From Jacaranda mimosifolia (Eukaryota; Streptophyta; Magnoliopsida; Lamiales; Bignoniaceae), in the NCBI GenBank assembly GCA_018894105.1, contig CM032117.1, positions 52,300,503 through 52,364,502 on the forward strand: 64,000 bases of DNA, in the 5' to 3' direction. The position numbers and the translations under genes were made by a program. Of the stretch, positions 12,361 through 26,410 are shown piece by piece. The notes under the pieces are model-generated. The model was not told where the DNA came from, made no database searches, and was given only the letters and a program-made list of their open reading frames with translations. Within the stretch, counting starts at the first letter, position 1; the number at the start of each line of letters is the position of its first letter.

Positions 12361-13053
12361 TTACAATTTAGGAGCCAATAAGGGAAAAAATCCCAACTCA
12401 ACACCATGTCTGGAGGATGTCGCCAACAAGGCAAACGTCCGTCCCCGAACTGAACACACTCCCCATATCAGCATTTTCATCCAATTTTTGAACTTTACAT
12501 GAAAAATTGAACTAAATGTGAGATTTTATATATATATATATATATATAAAACTATAAAAATTTAAATTTTCCAAGTGATAGAAAAAATTAAAAATTAGTT
12601 TATACTTATAAAACGAAAAAAGCAACTTTCCGACTTAGGAAATATATTTCCATACAAACTTTTGCTCCTTGAAATTGAAAACTTTTTTTTTTGTTGTTGT
12701 CATTTTTGCCAATAATATGATATTTGGTATATCCCAAAAAGGAACAACTTAAATATTTCAGGCATTTTAATTATCACAATTTAAAGACTAAAACCTTACT
12801 TACACATTTTGGCTGATGTTGTCAAATTCATCCGTGTTAGTCATTGGAGCTTGAGCATATCGAAGTAAAAGATTAAGGCCTGGATTGGTCGTGTTTTCAT
12901 TCTCATTTTCTGTTGTTATTGTTTTAGAATGCGTTTTCATTTTATCATTGTTTTGCATGTAAAAATGAAAATGTGATTGGATAAGAATTGTGAAAATTTT
13001 GAAAAAGAAAGACTGAAAATAATATTTCAATGTAATAGTGTTAAATATTTTTA

Positions 13054-13745
13054 AGGCTATCAATGGATTGGATTTTAATCTAAATTCGATCCAAATTTTA
13101 TGATTTTTATCCGATTAAAATATTCGATGGATCAAAGTCGATTATAAATATTTGAAATCCAAAATAAGTGAATCGAATATGGAGTTAAGCAATCCAATCC
13201 GTTAAAAATCGAATCCAAACCTTAATATGTTTTATTAAATTAATACTTTTACACATAATATAAATAAAAATTTTAAAATAAAATTTATGTATTATATTGA
13301 CCTAATATCTATATTAACGTCTATATTATACTATTAATATTGAGTTTTTAACCTAAAAATTAAGAAGGATATTGATAAAATGTCAAATATAATAACATAT
13401 AATAGTTCATATATACATTAATATAATGTAAAAAAGGAGTTTAGTATTCAAATATTTAACTTTTGGACTAATATATAATAAAAAGTTGTTAAAAATTCAA
13501 ACATGACATATATTTACTTTATAAATACAATATTTTTTATAAAATTTAAAAGGAAAAAAATAAATAAAAAAATAAATCGGATTGAATTTTTTAATCGGAT
13601 TTCGACTATCCATTGGATTCAGATATGGTACTGATTAACAAAAATCTTATATGATTTCTGGTAGGATTCGGGTATGAATTCTGTTAATCAGATTCATATT
13701 CGAATATGACAGATCCGATTCAAATCCGACCCATTGACAATCCTA
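13054..13745. mobile_element. Putative hAT-like MITE with AGG..TCAATGG termini
   Basis: The left end AGGCTATCAATGGATTGGAT and the reverse complement of the right end AGGATTGTCAATGGGTCGGAT match along about 30 bp, giving terminal inverted repeats around a ~690-bp AT-rich core. Both ends contain GGATT/AATCC-rich subterminal motifs (AATCCGA, GGATTC). The flanks share the AT-rich string AAATATTT, a possible 8-bp target duplication, but AT-richness makes that weak. No transposase. hAT membership is inferred from TIR style and duplication length. Confidence 0.6.
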
Positions 13746-14410
13746 AATATTTTAATATAATCGTATTAATTATTATTGTTTAATTGATTGGGGCCCCATT
13801 TTCTTGAAAAGATAGAAAAAGAAATAACTATTTAATACATTAGTGGATGATGATATGAGGAAAATTAGCATTAAATTTTACGTGGATCCCGTTGTCATGG
13901 AATGATAGAAAAAAAATAATATTTAATTAGTTAGTGGAAAATAATTATTTTTAAATTAGTAGGTATTATATATTTTTTATTGGTATGAAAATGAAAATGG
14001 ATAGTGTTTCAATTGAAAATGGTACAAACAATGGCGTTTTTTGTTTTTGAAATAGTGTAAAATGAGAAAATAGTGCTCTAGAATACAAACAATCCGGCAC
14101 TAATAATGCACGTACACAGTACGATCACACAAGCTTTTTAGATATCTAAGGCACAAGGCCAATTTCGTCCAAATTAATTTGATGAAATCCCTTAAAATCC
14201 TGGATTTTTTAGGAGTCGTCCACGCTGCATCTTAATATGAAGCATGCTATATACCTTAAAAAAAAAAATTTCAACACATTGAATCCTCTAATCCATTCTC
14301 TATTTTATAATTTCAATAATCCCCTTACGCAAACACGCCTTATTATATACCTTGTTCTCCGATATTTTGGTCATTTTCTAGAAAACATTTTGGGAGAATA
14401 GGTTTTGGGG
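13746..14410. other. Intergenic spacer
   Basis: AT-rich, no recognised gene. It ends at tgggg (14406-14410), the probable target site of the next retrotransposon. Confidence 0.55.
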
Positions 14411-17312
14411 TGTGGCACCCCACTCAAGATACCCGTAAGCTGAAATGCCACTCCAATTCAAATTTAAATCATGACCCATAAGACAGTCGATAGGCCCATA
14501 AGAAAACTCTCAACATCATCGGAGGCAGCAACTTGCTTCAACTTATATAGACTACGACAAAAGCACTAAATACATCCCATAACATTCATCATTACATACA
14601 TACTGTAAAACACTAGTTTCAAACCTGACATATCACAATATCTCTAAGTCAAACTTAACATTCAAGGGAACTCATATACAAATACAACAACTTGCTCTAT
14701 TACAAAAACATATGTTCTTCAATCCACACTAGAAGTCCAAGAACTTCATCTACTCCTGTCCGAGAAAATCAAGGATAAAATGGGAAGGTAAGTCCAAAGG
14801 ACTTAGTGAGGCATAATAATCAATAATAGTTCATAAGGGCTCTATTGAAGAGAAAACAATCCAACAGATATAAACCATCAACAATGCATTTAGAACATAA
14901 ACTTATTAGAACACAAACATTAACAAATTCAAGGTTACCAATAGGTGCTAGCTTGAGAGTTGTTACCATCGGCTCAAACGGCTCGGGATCAACTCAATCG
15001 AATCAGTTTGGGAGGAATTGTCCCTCTCAACTAAATAAGTTCGGGAGGAAATACAAACGGCCCGTTCGGCCGGAACAACAACCCAATCTAGACCAAGAAA
15101 CTTCACCGTCCTTGTTGCTCCATTAGCAAATACAAACAATCGAAATACAATCGAAACAAAATAATTCGAGTAACATATGCAACCTAACGAATCAGAACAG
15201 GACATGCATATTAGATTCTTCTTATACCAGTCAGTTCGGACATAATAGCATGACCCGAGCATAACAGTTGGGAACAACTTAATAGCACGTCCCGAGCTCA
15301 ACAGCTGGGATCAACTTAGTGACACATTGCGAGCTCAATCGCTGGAAACAATAGTTCAAAATTTATCCTATATAACAAAATAAGTAATAACAAATGCCAG
15401 CAAGGCCATATGATTGAAATACAGAATGGTAGCAGATACGGAATGGTAATAAGTAACAAAATGGTAACAGATAATAGAATGGTAACAGATGACAGAATGA
15501 TAACTGAACAGTAATCGATAATAGAACGGTAACAGATAACAGAAGAGAGTTCTGGGCGCCAGAATGGACATGCAAAGCTTTATCAAAGGCTCAATCAACG
15601 AAACAACCCTCACAGGGATATACACTTCAATCAACGGATAATAAATGAGATTTCAAGCAATTCACATATTTAAATAACCAAGATGCAGTTATAGTACAAA
15701 AACATGTTTAACTCTCTCATGGGTTTATCACAATAATAGATAGGTATAATCACGTGCCAGATTGGCAGACCCTTACAAGGCATATAAAATAAGTACCTAA
15801 GAGATTAGACCCTCACCTCCGTAGCCTTATAGATGCTGCCATAGTCTATTGGTCCGCGGAACCCAGCTCCTCGTCACCTAATGAAATGAATAGATTCATA
15901 ATCAAAATCTTAATTCAATCCTAATATTCCTTAATAGTTACAATCACACTATTAATAGTCTAAATCAATAATTACTCAACTAATACATTAATTTAAGGTT
16001 CGTCTTGGCATTGATGCTACGAAATGCTAATAACGCTATTATAACAAAAATATTCATGGGGTTCGTATTGGTTCCAATGAAGAGATATAATCAGGTCCTT
16101 AATTACCTATTAACCTTGCGACAACGTGCCAAATGAATAATAACAATCTAATATAACATAGGTCTCAAATCCATAAAATTAGGGTTTAATCACTTAATTA
16201 TCTCAATTAATCCAAGATTATCTCATAATAATATAAATTCAGGCCCACTAAGCTATATAATAGCCCATGCATGGTCCTTATTTGGTTCCAAAGCATAATT
16301 CCATATCCACATGTGTCACAATACAAGATTTATAAGGTAAAATGGTACAACATATATGCATATATATACTCGGTTCAACTCTTTACCCAAAATTCGATTA
16401 TCAAAACCCAGCCTTCACGAACCTAAGCCACCAGTGCGTTCATCACATCGAGGCAAAGATTCTACCTCCGCTATCCACTGCCATGTACCGTCAGCGGAGA
16501 TAGTCACCACCACCACTGTTCGATGCCTCTCAACCCCAGCAATCTAATACCTAAAACAATTTCTTCAAACACCGCCACGAAGGGTGTCAATTGCACCTCC
16601 GATCACATAGCGCCACCTCTTGCCGTCGTGGTTGTTTCTCTTCAATTACACCATCTATGTCGCGCCAATCTTTAATCCAAGGCCACCAACTTCTTCCTTG
16701 AGTTGAATCTAACGAAAACAACCCTTGGTCGCCACAAAATGCCACGGAATAGTGAGAGCCACCACTTACCGCTATGAGCTCACTCCGAGCATCAATTTTT
16801 TGATGTTCCAACGATCAAATTTGGAGGTTCTTGGTACCAGCGTGTTCACCGTCAAAAGAGGAAGATGATGGTTAGTTTAATTTGAGGTTTTGTCGACCAT
16901 TGGTAGGAGTTCTCCAGAGGGAAGAAGACGGGTTGTATATGAAAAAAATAAAGAACAATCGGGGGAAATGCTATAGTATATGTCCATTTCCAGTAATTAT
17001 AATATGACCCCTAAAAGTTTTGCTTGAGCTCCAATTGAGTCCTCAAAAGTTCAACCCACTTCAACTCCAATCCCCTAACACCTTAGTGCCTTACATACAC
17101 CCATTTGACCCAAAGTATTCCTACTTTGACCCACAAAACTTTCCAAATATTGGTCAATCAAGTCTTCTCAAATTGCAATTCGACCCCAAAACCTTCAATT
17201 TCCATGCAATTAAATCCTTTTTATTTATTTTTCGAGCCCTAAAATTTGAACAACCAATATCTTGATTTCTAAATCTTTACTTTCCAAAATACCAAATTTT
17301 AGGGATGTTACA
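14411..17312 (-). repeat. 3' LTR (minus-strand element)
   Basis: About 2.90 kb. TGTGGCACCCC at the + left end and GTTACA at the right are the complemented TG..CA termini. A ~20-bp minisatellite (AGAATGGTAACAGATAACAG-like units) lies at about 15417-15545 and the CAGCTGGGA hairpin repeat at about 15255-15350. Confidence 0.86.
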
Positions 17313-17331
17313 TACCTCCCCCCTTAAAAGA
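17313..17331 (-). other. Polypurine tract
   Basis: The minus strand reads CTTTTAAGGGGGGAGG just before the 3' LTR, the expected plus-strand primer of an LTR retrotransposon. Confidence 0.75.
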
Positions 17332-17879
17332 ATCTGGTCCCCAAATTCTCACCTAGGTACTATTCCGACTGGCAGAAAATAAGGAGATTTGGTGGTCTAC
17401 ATTCTCTTTTCATTACATGCCGCCAGACTTATTTCTTCAAGTACTGATACATCTTCATGCCTCTCGGATGCATCATGTATCTTTACTGGTATGCCTTATC
17501 CAACAATCTCTCCTTCATTTTTTTTAGCACACATATTATCTCACGGAACAGAAGAATACCTTGATTATCAGCATTGAACTCAGACTCTCCAGAACTTTTG
17601 ATCTTTTTCCTTCTGTTTCATTATCCATATATTATTAACTTGGGGCTCGTCGTATTTCATCATGTAATTCGGATTGCACTTATCTCTGCAAGCCTACTTA
17701 CTGTATTAATTTCAACACAGCACTCGTTCTTAAGCTTTTTTATGCTTTTGCCTTTAGTAAAAGAGGCATCCCAGCCATTAGGCTCAAGGCATTGGCCACT
17801 ATCTTTGCCTTACCAAGTGATGTGTGATGGAAAATCATAGATTTCTAGAATTTCCATCTATTGGCTCTGTCTCATGTTT

Positions 17880-18360
17880 AGATCCTCATTCCAGTCAAAT
17901 GGTTGAACTTCTTAGTTAATTTAGTCAACATGTCAGCTATTTCGAAAAAGTTCTACACAAATCTTCGTTAATAGCGGACAAGACCCAGAAAACTATGAAC
18001 TTCTGTCATGTTTTCGGTTGCTTCCGATTGACTATCGCCTCTATCTTAGAGGGATCAACCTCTACTCCACATTAGGAAATAAAATGCCCAAGAAAAGCCA
18101 CTTTCTCTATCCAGAATTTGTACTTACAAACTTTGCATATAACTAATGCTCTCTCTTAAGGCTTCAAAAATTATGTATAAATGTTTTGCGTGGTCTTCTC
18201 TAGTCCTCAGCTGGTAGTACCCCTGTCTCAGATCTAGCTTTGAGAAGATTCTTGATCCCTGATCATATCTGGGTGATTCCCGATACATAGGGTTTGTTAT
18301 TAAGCATATCCTTAAGGGAGTTTAACTTATATCTGATAAACCATAGTTTCGGGTTGCATA
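17880..18360 (-). pseudogene. Fragment of Ty3/gypsy reverse transcriptase / RNase H junction
   Basis: The minus strand reads KVAFLGHFIS then VEVDPSKIEAIVNRKQPK followed by a degenerate FL-G-L motif. This is the stretch after the RT palm that leads into RNase H in gypsy elements. Stops, small indels and large deletions interrupt it; the catalytic YxDD region is not recognisable and no integrase was found. The fragment is non-functional. Confidence 0.75.
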
Positions 18361-18499
18361 TTTAGTTTTTTAGGAAATGAGACAAATATGAAAGAATGTA
18401 AAGCGCCAGGATCACATAAGGCATTATCATAATCTCCAGAGATAGAAACCATACCTTCTATCATCTCATTGGGATCCTGTACATCTTATCCAGTCAGAG

Positions 18500-19635
18500 C
18501 ATAGGCACGAGCTTGTACATTCTATCTCCCACTAGCTCATGTTACTTGCTTTCCTTTCTCTACAGGTGTGGGGCCTTTTCTCCTAGGGCAATCTTTTAGA
18601 AAATGTTGGTCGCTACCGCAACCTATACACTTACCTTGTTTTTTCTAACATTCAGTCTCCTCATGGTTAAATCCCCCTATAGAATCTACATTGTTTCTAT
18701 GCCGTTCTTTGAGATAGATTTACTTTCTCACCAGACTGAGAGGCTTGTTAGGTAGTACTTCCAACCTGTAGCCTCGACTGTTTTCTTTCAACATTACTCT
18801 ATCCATTGAAGTGTATCTTTCCCTTTCGGCTCCTATCCTCAATTTTTCGAATCTCATGCAATTCTGACTCAAGTTTTAGTGCCCTGTTAACTACTTATTT
18901 GAAGTTCGACAGATCACAAGTGGCCAAACCACTTCTCAATTTTGGTCGCAACCCTTGTACAAACCACCGAATCTGTAGACTTTCATCATCTTGTATGTAG
19001 AGAGCATATTGTATTAGTCAGCTAAAAGTAGCCTCACACTGACTAACAGATGTGCCCCTGAACAAGGTCCATGAACTCTCTTTCCTTTGCTTGCTTCACC
19101 ACCTTTGGCACATATTTATTCATGAAGTATCAAGTAAAAATCTCCCAAGTGCGGTGGGTTCCTTCAACTGTCCACCTACAATCAATCATCTTCCACCAAC
19201 TTTGGGCGAAACCTCATAGAATGAATGTAGCAAATCAAACCTTCTGATCATCTTAATAGTGCAGTGTCTCGAAGATATTCTCCAAATTCTTAATCCATTC
19301 CTCAGCTCTTCTATCATCAAACCTCCAAAAAGCTTTAGGGGCTAAAGACGTAGGAACCATTCCAACGCCCGATCTTCAACTACCTCATAACCAACTCCTG
19401 TTCCATCACCTGGCTGTTGACCCTGCTACCCGAATCTCGATCCCCTCTGATACATAGGGTCTGCTAATTGACCAACTGAAGGAGTTTGTGAGACCTCTTC
19501 TTTTGGCATGGGTTGTGGGTAAGTAGGTGGTTCCCATTTTGGAGCCTATTGGTCATTGGCCATTCGCCCAGGAGGTCTTCCCTGTCGTCTGGTTTTAGGC
19601 GGAGCGGGTACACTGGAACTTCCTTGCAATGCCAT
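18500..19635 (-). pseudogene. Decayed gag of the minus-strand gypsy element
   Basis: From an ATG at 19633-19635 the minus strand reads MALQGSSSVPAPPKTRRQGR, a basic start. Pieces of a gag domain follow (RRAEEWIKNLENIFETL, SWWKMIDCRWTVEGT, VPKVVKQAKERELMDL). It ends in a zinc knuckle CIGCGSDQHFLKDCP near 18590 (CX2CX4HX4C intact). An upstream knuckle has lost a cysteine and is frameshifted. The tail after the knuckle (RRKGPTP) matches that of the 8.3-kb gag, so the two elements share a family. Confidence 0.78.
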
Positions 19636-20057
19636 CAACTCTAACTCCTCCAAACATCTAAAAATAAAAGAAAGAGAAAAGGTAAGATGAAATAAATCAA
19701 ACTCGTAGATGCACAAGCTTTAATCATTTTAAGACAAATGATAAAATCTCAAATACATCCTACAGAACGCAAGCTCGTCTCACTAATATCAGCTGACCAA
19801 ATTCATCTTAAATCCTTGAATGACATAGGAGCTTCCCAATACGCAAAATACCTAAAATACTCAGAATTCAAGCTCAATTCTAGAGTTCAGTGCTCGATCT
19901 TTGAAAGTGAAGATTACAATTTGGTCGGCCGTCCTACGAGAAATCTCTTATCTCCTGGTATCAAACACTATACCCAAAGATCCAAGCTCAAACTAACCCA
20001 AACAAAAGGTTGATATGAATCCCAATAACATTCAATGCCTAGGTCATCGATAAACCA

Positions 20058-20070
20058 GGCTCTGATACCA
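20058..20070 (-). other. Primer binding site, tRNA-Met(i), minus strand
   Basis: GGCTCTGATACCA on + is the complement of TGGTATCAGAGCC, 4 bp inside the 5' LTR end at 20075. Confidence 0.92.
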
Positions 20071-20074
20071 CCTC

Positions 20075-23023
20075 TGTGGCACCCTACTCAGGATACCCCT
20101 GAGCTAAATTGCCATTCCAATTCAAACTTAAATCATAACCCATAAGACAGTCGATAGGCCTATAAGAAAATTCTCAAAACCATTAGAGACAACAACCTAC
20201 TTCAACTTATACAGATTAAGACAAAAGCACTACATACATCCTATAACATTAATTATTACATACATATTACAAATGCTAGTTTCAAACCTGACATATCACA
20301 ATGTCTCCAAGTCAAACTTAACATTCAAGTGAACCCATATACACATACAACCACTTGCTCCATTACAAAAACATATGTTCTTCAATCCATACCAGAAGTC
20401 CAACTCCTTCATCTACTCCTGTTTGAGAAAATCAAAGATGAAATCGAAGGGTAAGTCTAAAAGATTTAGTGAGTAATAATAAACAATAATAGTTCATAAG
20501 GACTCTGTTGAAGAGGAAACAATCGAACAGATATAAACCATCAACAATTCAGTTGGAACATAAACGTATCAGAACACAGGCATTAACAAATTAGATTACT
20601 AAGTGATGCTAGCTTAGGAGTTGTTACCATCGGCTTGAACAACCCGGGATTGTCTCAATCGGATTAGTTTGGGAGGAATAGTCCATCTCAACCAAATCAG
20701 CTCAGGAGAAAAGTAGATGGCTCTTCGGCCCGGACAACAGCTTGATCTAGACTAAGAAACTACACCGTCATTGTTGCTCCATGAGCATAATACAAACAAT
20801 TGGAATACAATCGAAACAAAACAATTTAGGTAACATATGCAATCTAATGAATCAGAACAGGACATGCATATCAGATTTTCCTTATACCGGTCAGTCTAAA
20901 CATAATAGCACATATCAAGCATAACAGTTGGGAACAACTTAACGGTAGATCCCGTGCTCAAGAGTTGGGATCAATTTAAAGGCAAGTCCCGAGCTCAACA
21001 ACTGGGAACTACAATCCGAAATTTATCCCATATAACAAAACAAGTAATAACAAATGCCAGCAAAGCCATACGATCGAAATACAGAATGGTATAAGCAAAT
21101 ACGAAACGATAATAGGTAACAAAACAATAATAGATAATAGAACGGTAATAGATTACAGAACGATAACCGGTAATCGAATAGTAATCGATGACAGAACGGT
21201 AATAGATAATGGAATAGTAACAGATAATAGAAGAGAGTTCTGGGCGCCAGAACGGACATGCAAAGCTCTTATCAAAGGCTCAATCAACAAAACAACCCTC
21301 ACAGGGGTATATGCTTCAATCAATACATAATAAACGAGATTTCAAGCAATTCACATATTTTAATAACCAAGATGCAGTTACACTATAGAAACATGTTTAA
21401 CTCTCTCAGGGCTTATCACAATAACAGATAGGTATAATCACATGCCAAATTGGCAGAGCCTCACAGGGCATACAAAACAAATAGCTAAGAGGTTAGACCC
21501 TCACCTCCGTAGCCTTAGAGATGCTACCACAGTCTATTAGTCCACGGAACCCTAGCTCCTCGTCACCTAACCAAAAGAATAAGTTCACAGTTAAAATCCC
21601 CATCCAACCCTAATAATCCTTAATAGTTACAATCACACTATTAACAGTCTAAATCAATAATTACTCGACTAATACAATAATTTAGGTTCATCTCAGCACT
21701 AACGCTACAAAATGCTAATAACGTTGTTATAACAAAAATATTCACGGGGTTCGTATTGGTTCCAATGAAGAGATATATTCAAGTCCTTAATTACCAATTA
21801 ACCTTGCGACAATGTGCCAAATCAATAATAATAGTGCAATTCTTCTTAATAATCCCATTTTATCACTTAGGTCTCAAATCTACAAAATTAGGGTTTAATC
21901 ACTTAATTATCTCAATTAACCCAAGATTATCTCAATAATAATACAAATTCGGGCCCACTAAGCTATATAATAGTCTATACATGGTCCTTATTTGGTTCCA
22001 TAGCATAATTCCATATCCACATGTGTCACAATACAAGATTTATAAGGTAAAATGGTATAATATATATGCATATATATATATCCTCGGTTCAACTCTTTAC
22101 CCAAAATTCGATTATCGGAGCCCAATCTTCATGAACCGAAACCACTAGTGCATTCACAGTGTCGAGGCAAAGATTCTGCCTTCCGCCACTGCCGTGCCGC
22201 TGCCACCGAAGATAGTCATCGCCGCCACCGTTCAATGCCTCTCAACCTCAGCAATCCAATACCTAAAATAATTTCTTCAAACACCACCGCTAACAGTGTC
22301 AATTTCACCTCCGATCACTGAGCGCCACCTCTCGCTGCCATGGCTATTTCTCTTCAATTACGTTGTCTCCACCGCGCCAATTTTTAATCCAAGGCCACTA
22401 ACTTCTTCCTTGAGCTGAATCTAAAGAAACCCACCCTTGGTCGCCCAAAATGCCGCTGGAATAGTGAGACCCGCCACCCATGCCATGAGCTCACTTTGAG
22501 CTTCGATTTTCCAATGTTCCACCGATCAAATTTGGAGGTTGTTGGTACTAGCATGTTCATCATGAAGAGAGGAAGAGGATAGTTAGTTTAATTTGAGGTT
22601 TTGTCGACCACTGGTATGAGTTCACTAGAGGAAAGAAGATGGGTTGCATGTGAAAAAAAATAAAGAAAGCAGAAGGGAAATTATATATGTATAAGTCCAT
22701 TTCCAGTAATTATAATTTGGCACCGAAAGTTTTGCTTGGGTTCCAATTGAGTCCTCCAAGGTTCAACCCACTTCAATTCTAGTCCCCCAACTCTTTAGTA
22801 CCTCACATACACCCATTGGACCCAAAATATTTCCACTTTAACCCACAAAACTTTCCAAATATTGGTCAATCAAATCTTCTCAAACTGCGATTCGACCCCA
22901 AAACTTTTAGTTTTCTACAATTAAATCCTTCTTATTTATTTTTTGAGCTCTAAAATTTGACCAACCAATATCTTGATTTCTAAATCCTTACTTTCCAAAA
23001 TACCAAAATTTAGGGGTGTTAAA
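20075..23023 (-). repeat. 5' LTR (minus-strand element)
   Basis: About 2.95 kb, aligning with 14411-17312 throughout. Its outer end is GTTAAA where the partner has GTTACA, so the terminal TG has decayed. It carries a longer run of the ~20-bp GGTAATAGATAACAGAAC-type repeat (about 21075-21235) than its partner. Confidence 0.86.
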
Positions 23024-24276
23024 TAGGGAGAAAATTTGAAGAATGTGACACGTGTTTCTTTTTGTTTTGGAAAAATATGAAAATTGATTTGAGAATAAGT
23101 TGTTTGTTTCTTTATGTTTTGGGGGGAGACAAAATTTACTGTTGATGTCAAATCAATTGCTTTTTGTTGGATTTGTAGGGTAAAAATATTTTTTTATGTA
23201 ATATATATTATATATGTATATTTATAGTTGGATGATGATGATGATGATGATGTGTGTGTGTGTGTGTATGTAATGATTGATATTGTTGTAATAAAATGAT
23301 GTGTAATTAATTCAATTGGTGCTTTATTTTAAAATTTAAAATTTTATGAATTTAACATTAGCAAATGATGTATTATCTAGAAGAAAATATTTATTAATAG
23401 ATATTAATTATTTATCAAATTATAATTATATCTTAATTATAAAAAATTGGTTAATATCATAATTATATCATAATTATTGATATCAACTTATATAAAAAAA
23501 TTAATTATTGTACATTAATTATAAACTAATTATTGTTTATTCTTAAAATATGATTATTTAACTATTTATTGTTTACAATTTATATAAAAATAAAACTTAG
23601 TTATTTATTTAAATAAAGTAATATATATATATATAAGACTTAATAATGATTCATCAAATTATAAAAAATCATATTATATTAAACTAAATCATCCTAAATT
23701 ATTTATTAAACAAATATTATACGTGAAATATGAAACATAATTAATAATAAATAACAAGTTATTTAAATAATTAAATAAATTAATTTAATTAATCTAATAA
23801 GTTATTTATTTACTTTAACTCATTATTTAATAAATAAATTACTTAGTACAATAAAAAAAATTACTTAATTTTAATTAATTTTCTCGATAATTATTTTAAT
23901 TGTATTAATATTAATTTATTAAACATAATAGGTTATTAAATAAATATCACACTATAATTAATTTTTTTATAATAATTTTAAATAAATGTAAATATTAATA
24001 TTTAACAAAGAATATTTTTTTTGAAGAAGATTTATTTATTTATTATATCAAATTAAAATATCTTAAATTATTTATTAAATGAACAAATGCAATATTTAAT
24101 AAATACATTAAATATTAAATATAACTAAAATTAATTTAATTAATTTAATATGTTCTTTATTAAATAAATTATTTATTAAATTTAATTAATTTTCTTGACT
24201 ATTAGTTTAATTGTATTTGTAAACATAAATTTTAGAATTTTCTTAGTATAATTTTAATATTTTCATAGATACGTGT

Positions 24277-24316
<40 letters not shown>

Positions 24317-25041
24317 GTGAAAGAATTATAAATAAATAAGTGATATGAAAGATAGAGTGAGAAAATAAGGGGGGAGGGTGTGGTTTTTAGTGTGTAGGGT
24401 TTTTTGAGGTGAACTATGAGGAATTTTTTGAATAAAAAATTGTAGTGTTTTTGAATAATGTGCCTGTATTTTGGAATTTTTTTTTATTTTTGGGAGGAGG
24501 TGTTGGAATTTTTTTCTCTAAAATATAGAAGAACAAGCCCATAGTTCCAATATATATGTTCACATCCTAGCACTCGGAAGTAGTGACTTAAGAATTATTA
24601 ATGCACATCATTACAAGAAATAAAATCTTATTATGGTAAATTTAAAATAAATATTAATGATAAGTTTGAGTCAGATAAAGTGTCAATTTATTTGGTATTA
24701 GGATTTTCCTTTTGCATTGATAGAAGTGGAAGATATTTCTTGAAAGTCTGGTTGACAAAAAATAGAAGAATAAATAAGCATTTGATTGAAAGTTGAAAGG
24801 AAGGAGTGGAAAGATGTCGAGAATATGCCAAATAGTATATACTAGTAAAACGTCTGTCACATTGACCAACTACGTGACTAATATAATTGTATTTTTTTTT
24901 TTACTCTGACCAATATAATTGTACTTATTTTGAAATGTGTAACTTTCTTTAGAATGTAAATTAATTGCACAAAAAGTGTGATTTTGATTTCCATATGATT
25001 GAGTTTCATGTGGTCCAATTGGTTGAGTGTAATAAACCTAG

Positions 25042-25860
25042 GCCTAGTTTGATATCCCCTGATTAGCCCCACAACACAAACTAATGTCACTCAATTTGTT
25101 GTTTGATTTGCAACATGAATTTTTTGAGTCGCCCACCACTCAATCCACGGCCCGCTACTATACACTTGATTGGCAACGATTACAATCGCTAGCAAGGAGC
25201 TGCTACTGGCTAATTTCACATTTTCCTCCAATCTGCATGTCAGCCAAAATGATTGAAATGACCTCCACTAGACGGAACATTTTGACAAAAAAAGGTTGTT
25301 TAATATTCTTTTAGGAGGAATTGTATAATACACCAAAATATTTCTTTAATATTCTTTTAATAGTTGAAAATTTAGGTACTTTCATATAAAATTATTAATT
25401 ATATATTTTTAATTTATATTCTTAATTTTCAAATTTTTTAGATTTTATATATATAATATTAGAATTATTTTATATGATATAATTCTTTAAAAGAATTTTT
25501 TACGTGTTGAATAATATTTAGTTTTAAAGTCATCCCAAATATAAAATTATTAATTATATATTTTTATTCATATTCTCAATTTTTAAATTTTTTAATTTTT
25601 ATGTATATAATATTAGAATTATTTTATATGATATAATTTTTTAAAAGAATTCTTCATGTGATTTTTTTGTTACATTACATTAATAGGGACAAATTTGGAA
25701 AAATAATGTTAGTAGTGAGTATCAAACACATCACATGAGATTATTGAACATTACAATGGTGCCTAATGTATATGTCAATCTCTCATATCAAACAAAATAA
25801 TAAATAATTCAATCTCATACAATCACCCACTATTACAATAGTCACTATTATCCATATTCT
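25042..25860. mobile_element. Possible TIR element (GGCCTAGTTTGATAT termini)
   Basis: The left end GGCCTAGTTTGATATC and the complement of the right end (GGCCATGTTTGATAT) form a ~15-bp inverted repeat. The element contains no transposase and encloses the 154-bp tandem repeat. No clean target duplication could be seen, so the superfamily is unassigned. Confidence 0.35.
25386..25690. repeat. Two tandem copies of a ~154-bp AT-rich unit
   Basis: TATAAAATTATTAATTATAT begins at about 25386 and again at about 25540. The following text (ATATTAGAATTATTTTATAT, then TTTAAAAGAATT) repeats in order with a few substitutions. Confidence 0.85.
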
Positions 25861-26410
25861 ATATCAAACATGGCCTGAGTTTGTTCATAAAAGTGGCCCA
25901 ATTCAATGAAAAGCAATGGGGCCTAAAATATTGAATATTCTTGTTAATTACATAGAGGGATCTAGCCCCAGCATCTTGGATATTTATTTTGGTTGTTTTA
26001 CAACACTTACCTATCCGTGTTTTCTTGTTCAATAATCTTATTCCACAAACCTTAATTCTATAGAAATCTTCACACCAGCTAATATAGCTATTACAAAACA
26101 ATTACAATGTTTTGTACTTTTATATATAGGTTCATTACATGAACGCTTGTAATAATCTTAATATATAAAATAAGATTACAAAATTTTGACAATAATCCAT
26201 TTTTACACACTCATACAGAATATATATTTAGCTTTATATAGCTTTCTTGAAGAGGACCAAACGAATAATACCAAAACATAGCTAACAACCAAAATTAATT
26301 GGTTTTGTTTCTTATTGGAATATGGCAACGCAACTCCCATGAAATATTAAAGGTGAGGTATAATTGTCATCCCTAAGATTTAGAACGAAAATTATTGGAA
26401 AAATAAAAAA

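Larger units (their letters stand above)
14411..23023 (-). mobile_element. Decayed Ty3/gypsy element related to the 4-12 kb element
   Basis: LTRs at 20075-23023 (5' on the minus strand) and 14411-17312 (3') flank 2.76 kb. The minus-strand LTR starts TGTAACATCCC and ends GTGCCACA. The flanks tgggg (14406-14410) and taggg (23024-23028) match at four of five bases. The PBS (20058-20070) and a purine-rich tract next to 17313 set the orientation. The interior keeps a gag remnant and part of RT; most of pol is gone. Over most of their length the LTRs are homologous to those at 4166-11936 in inverted orientation. About 120 bp or more at the LTR starts differ after a shared TGTAACAYCCCTAAAA. Confidence 0.88.

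Noticed and set aside
15363..15634. Tyr/His/Leu-rich frames (also 21023-21259) resembling membrane proteins
   Set aside because: They are produced by the ~20-bp minisatellite in the LTRs.
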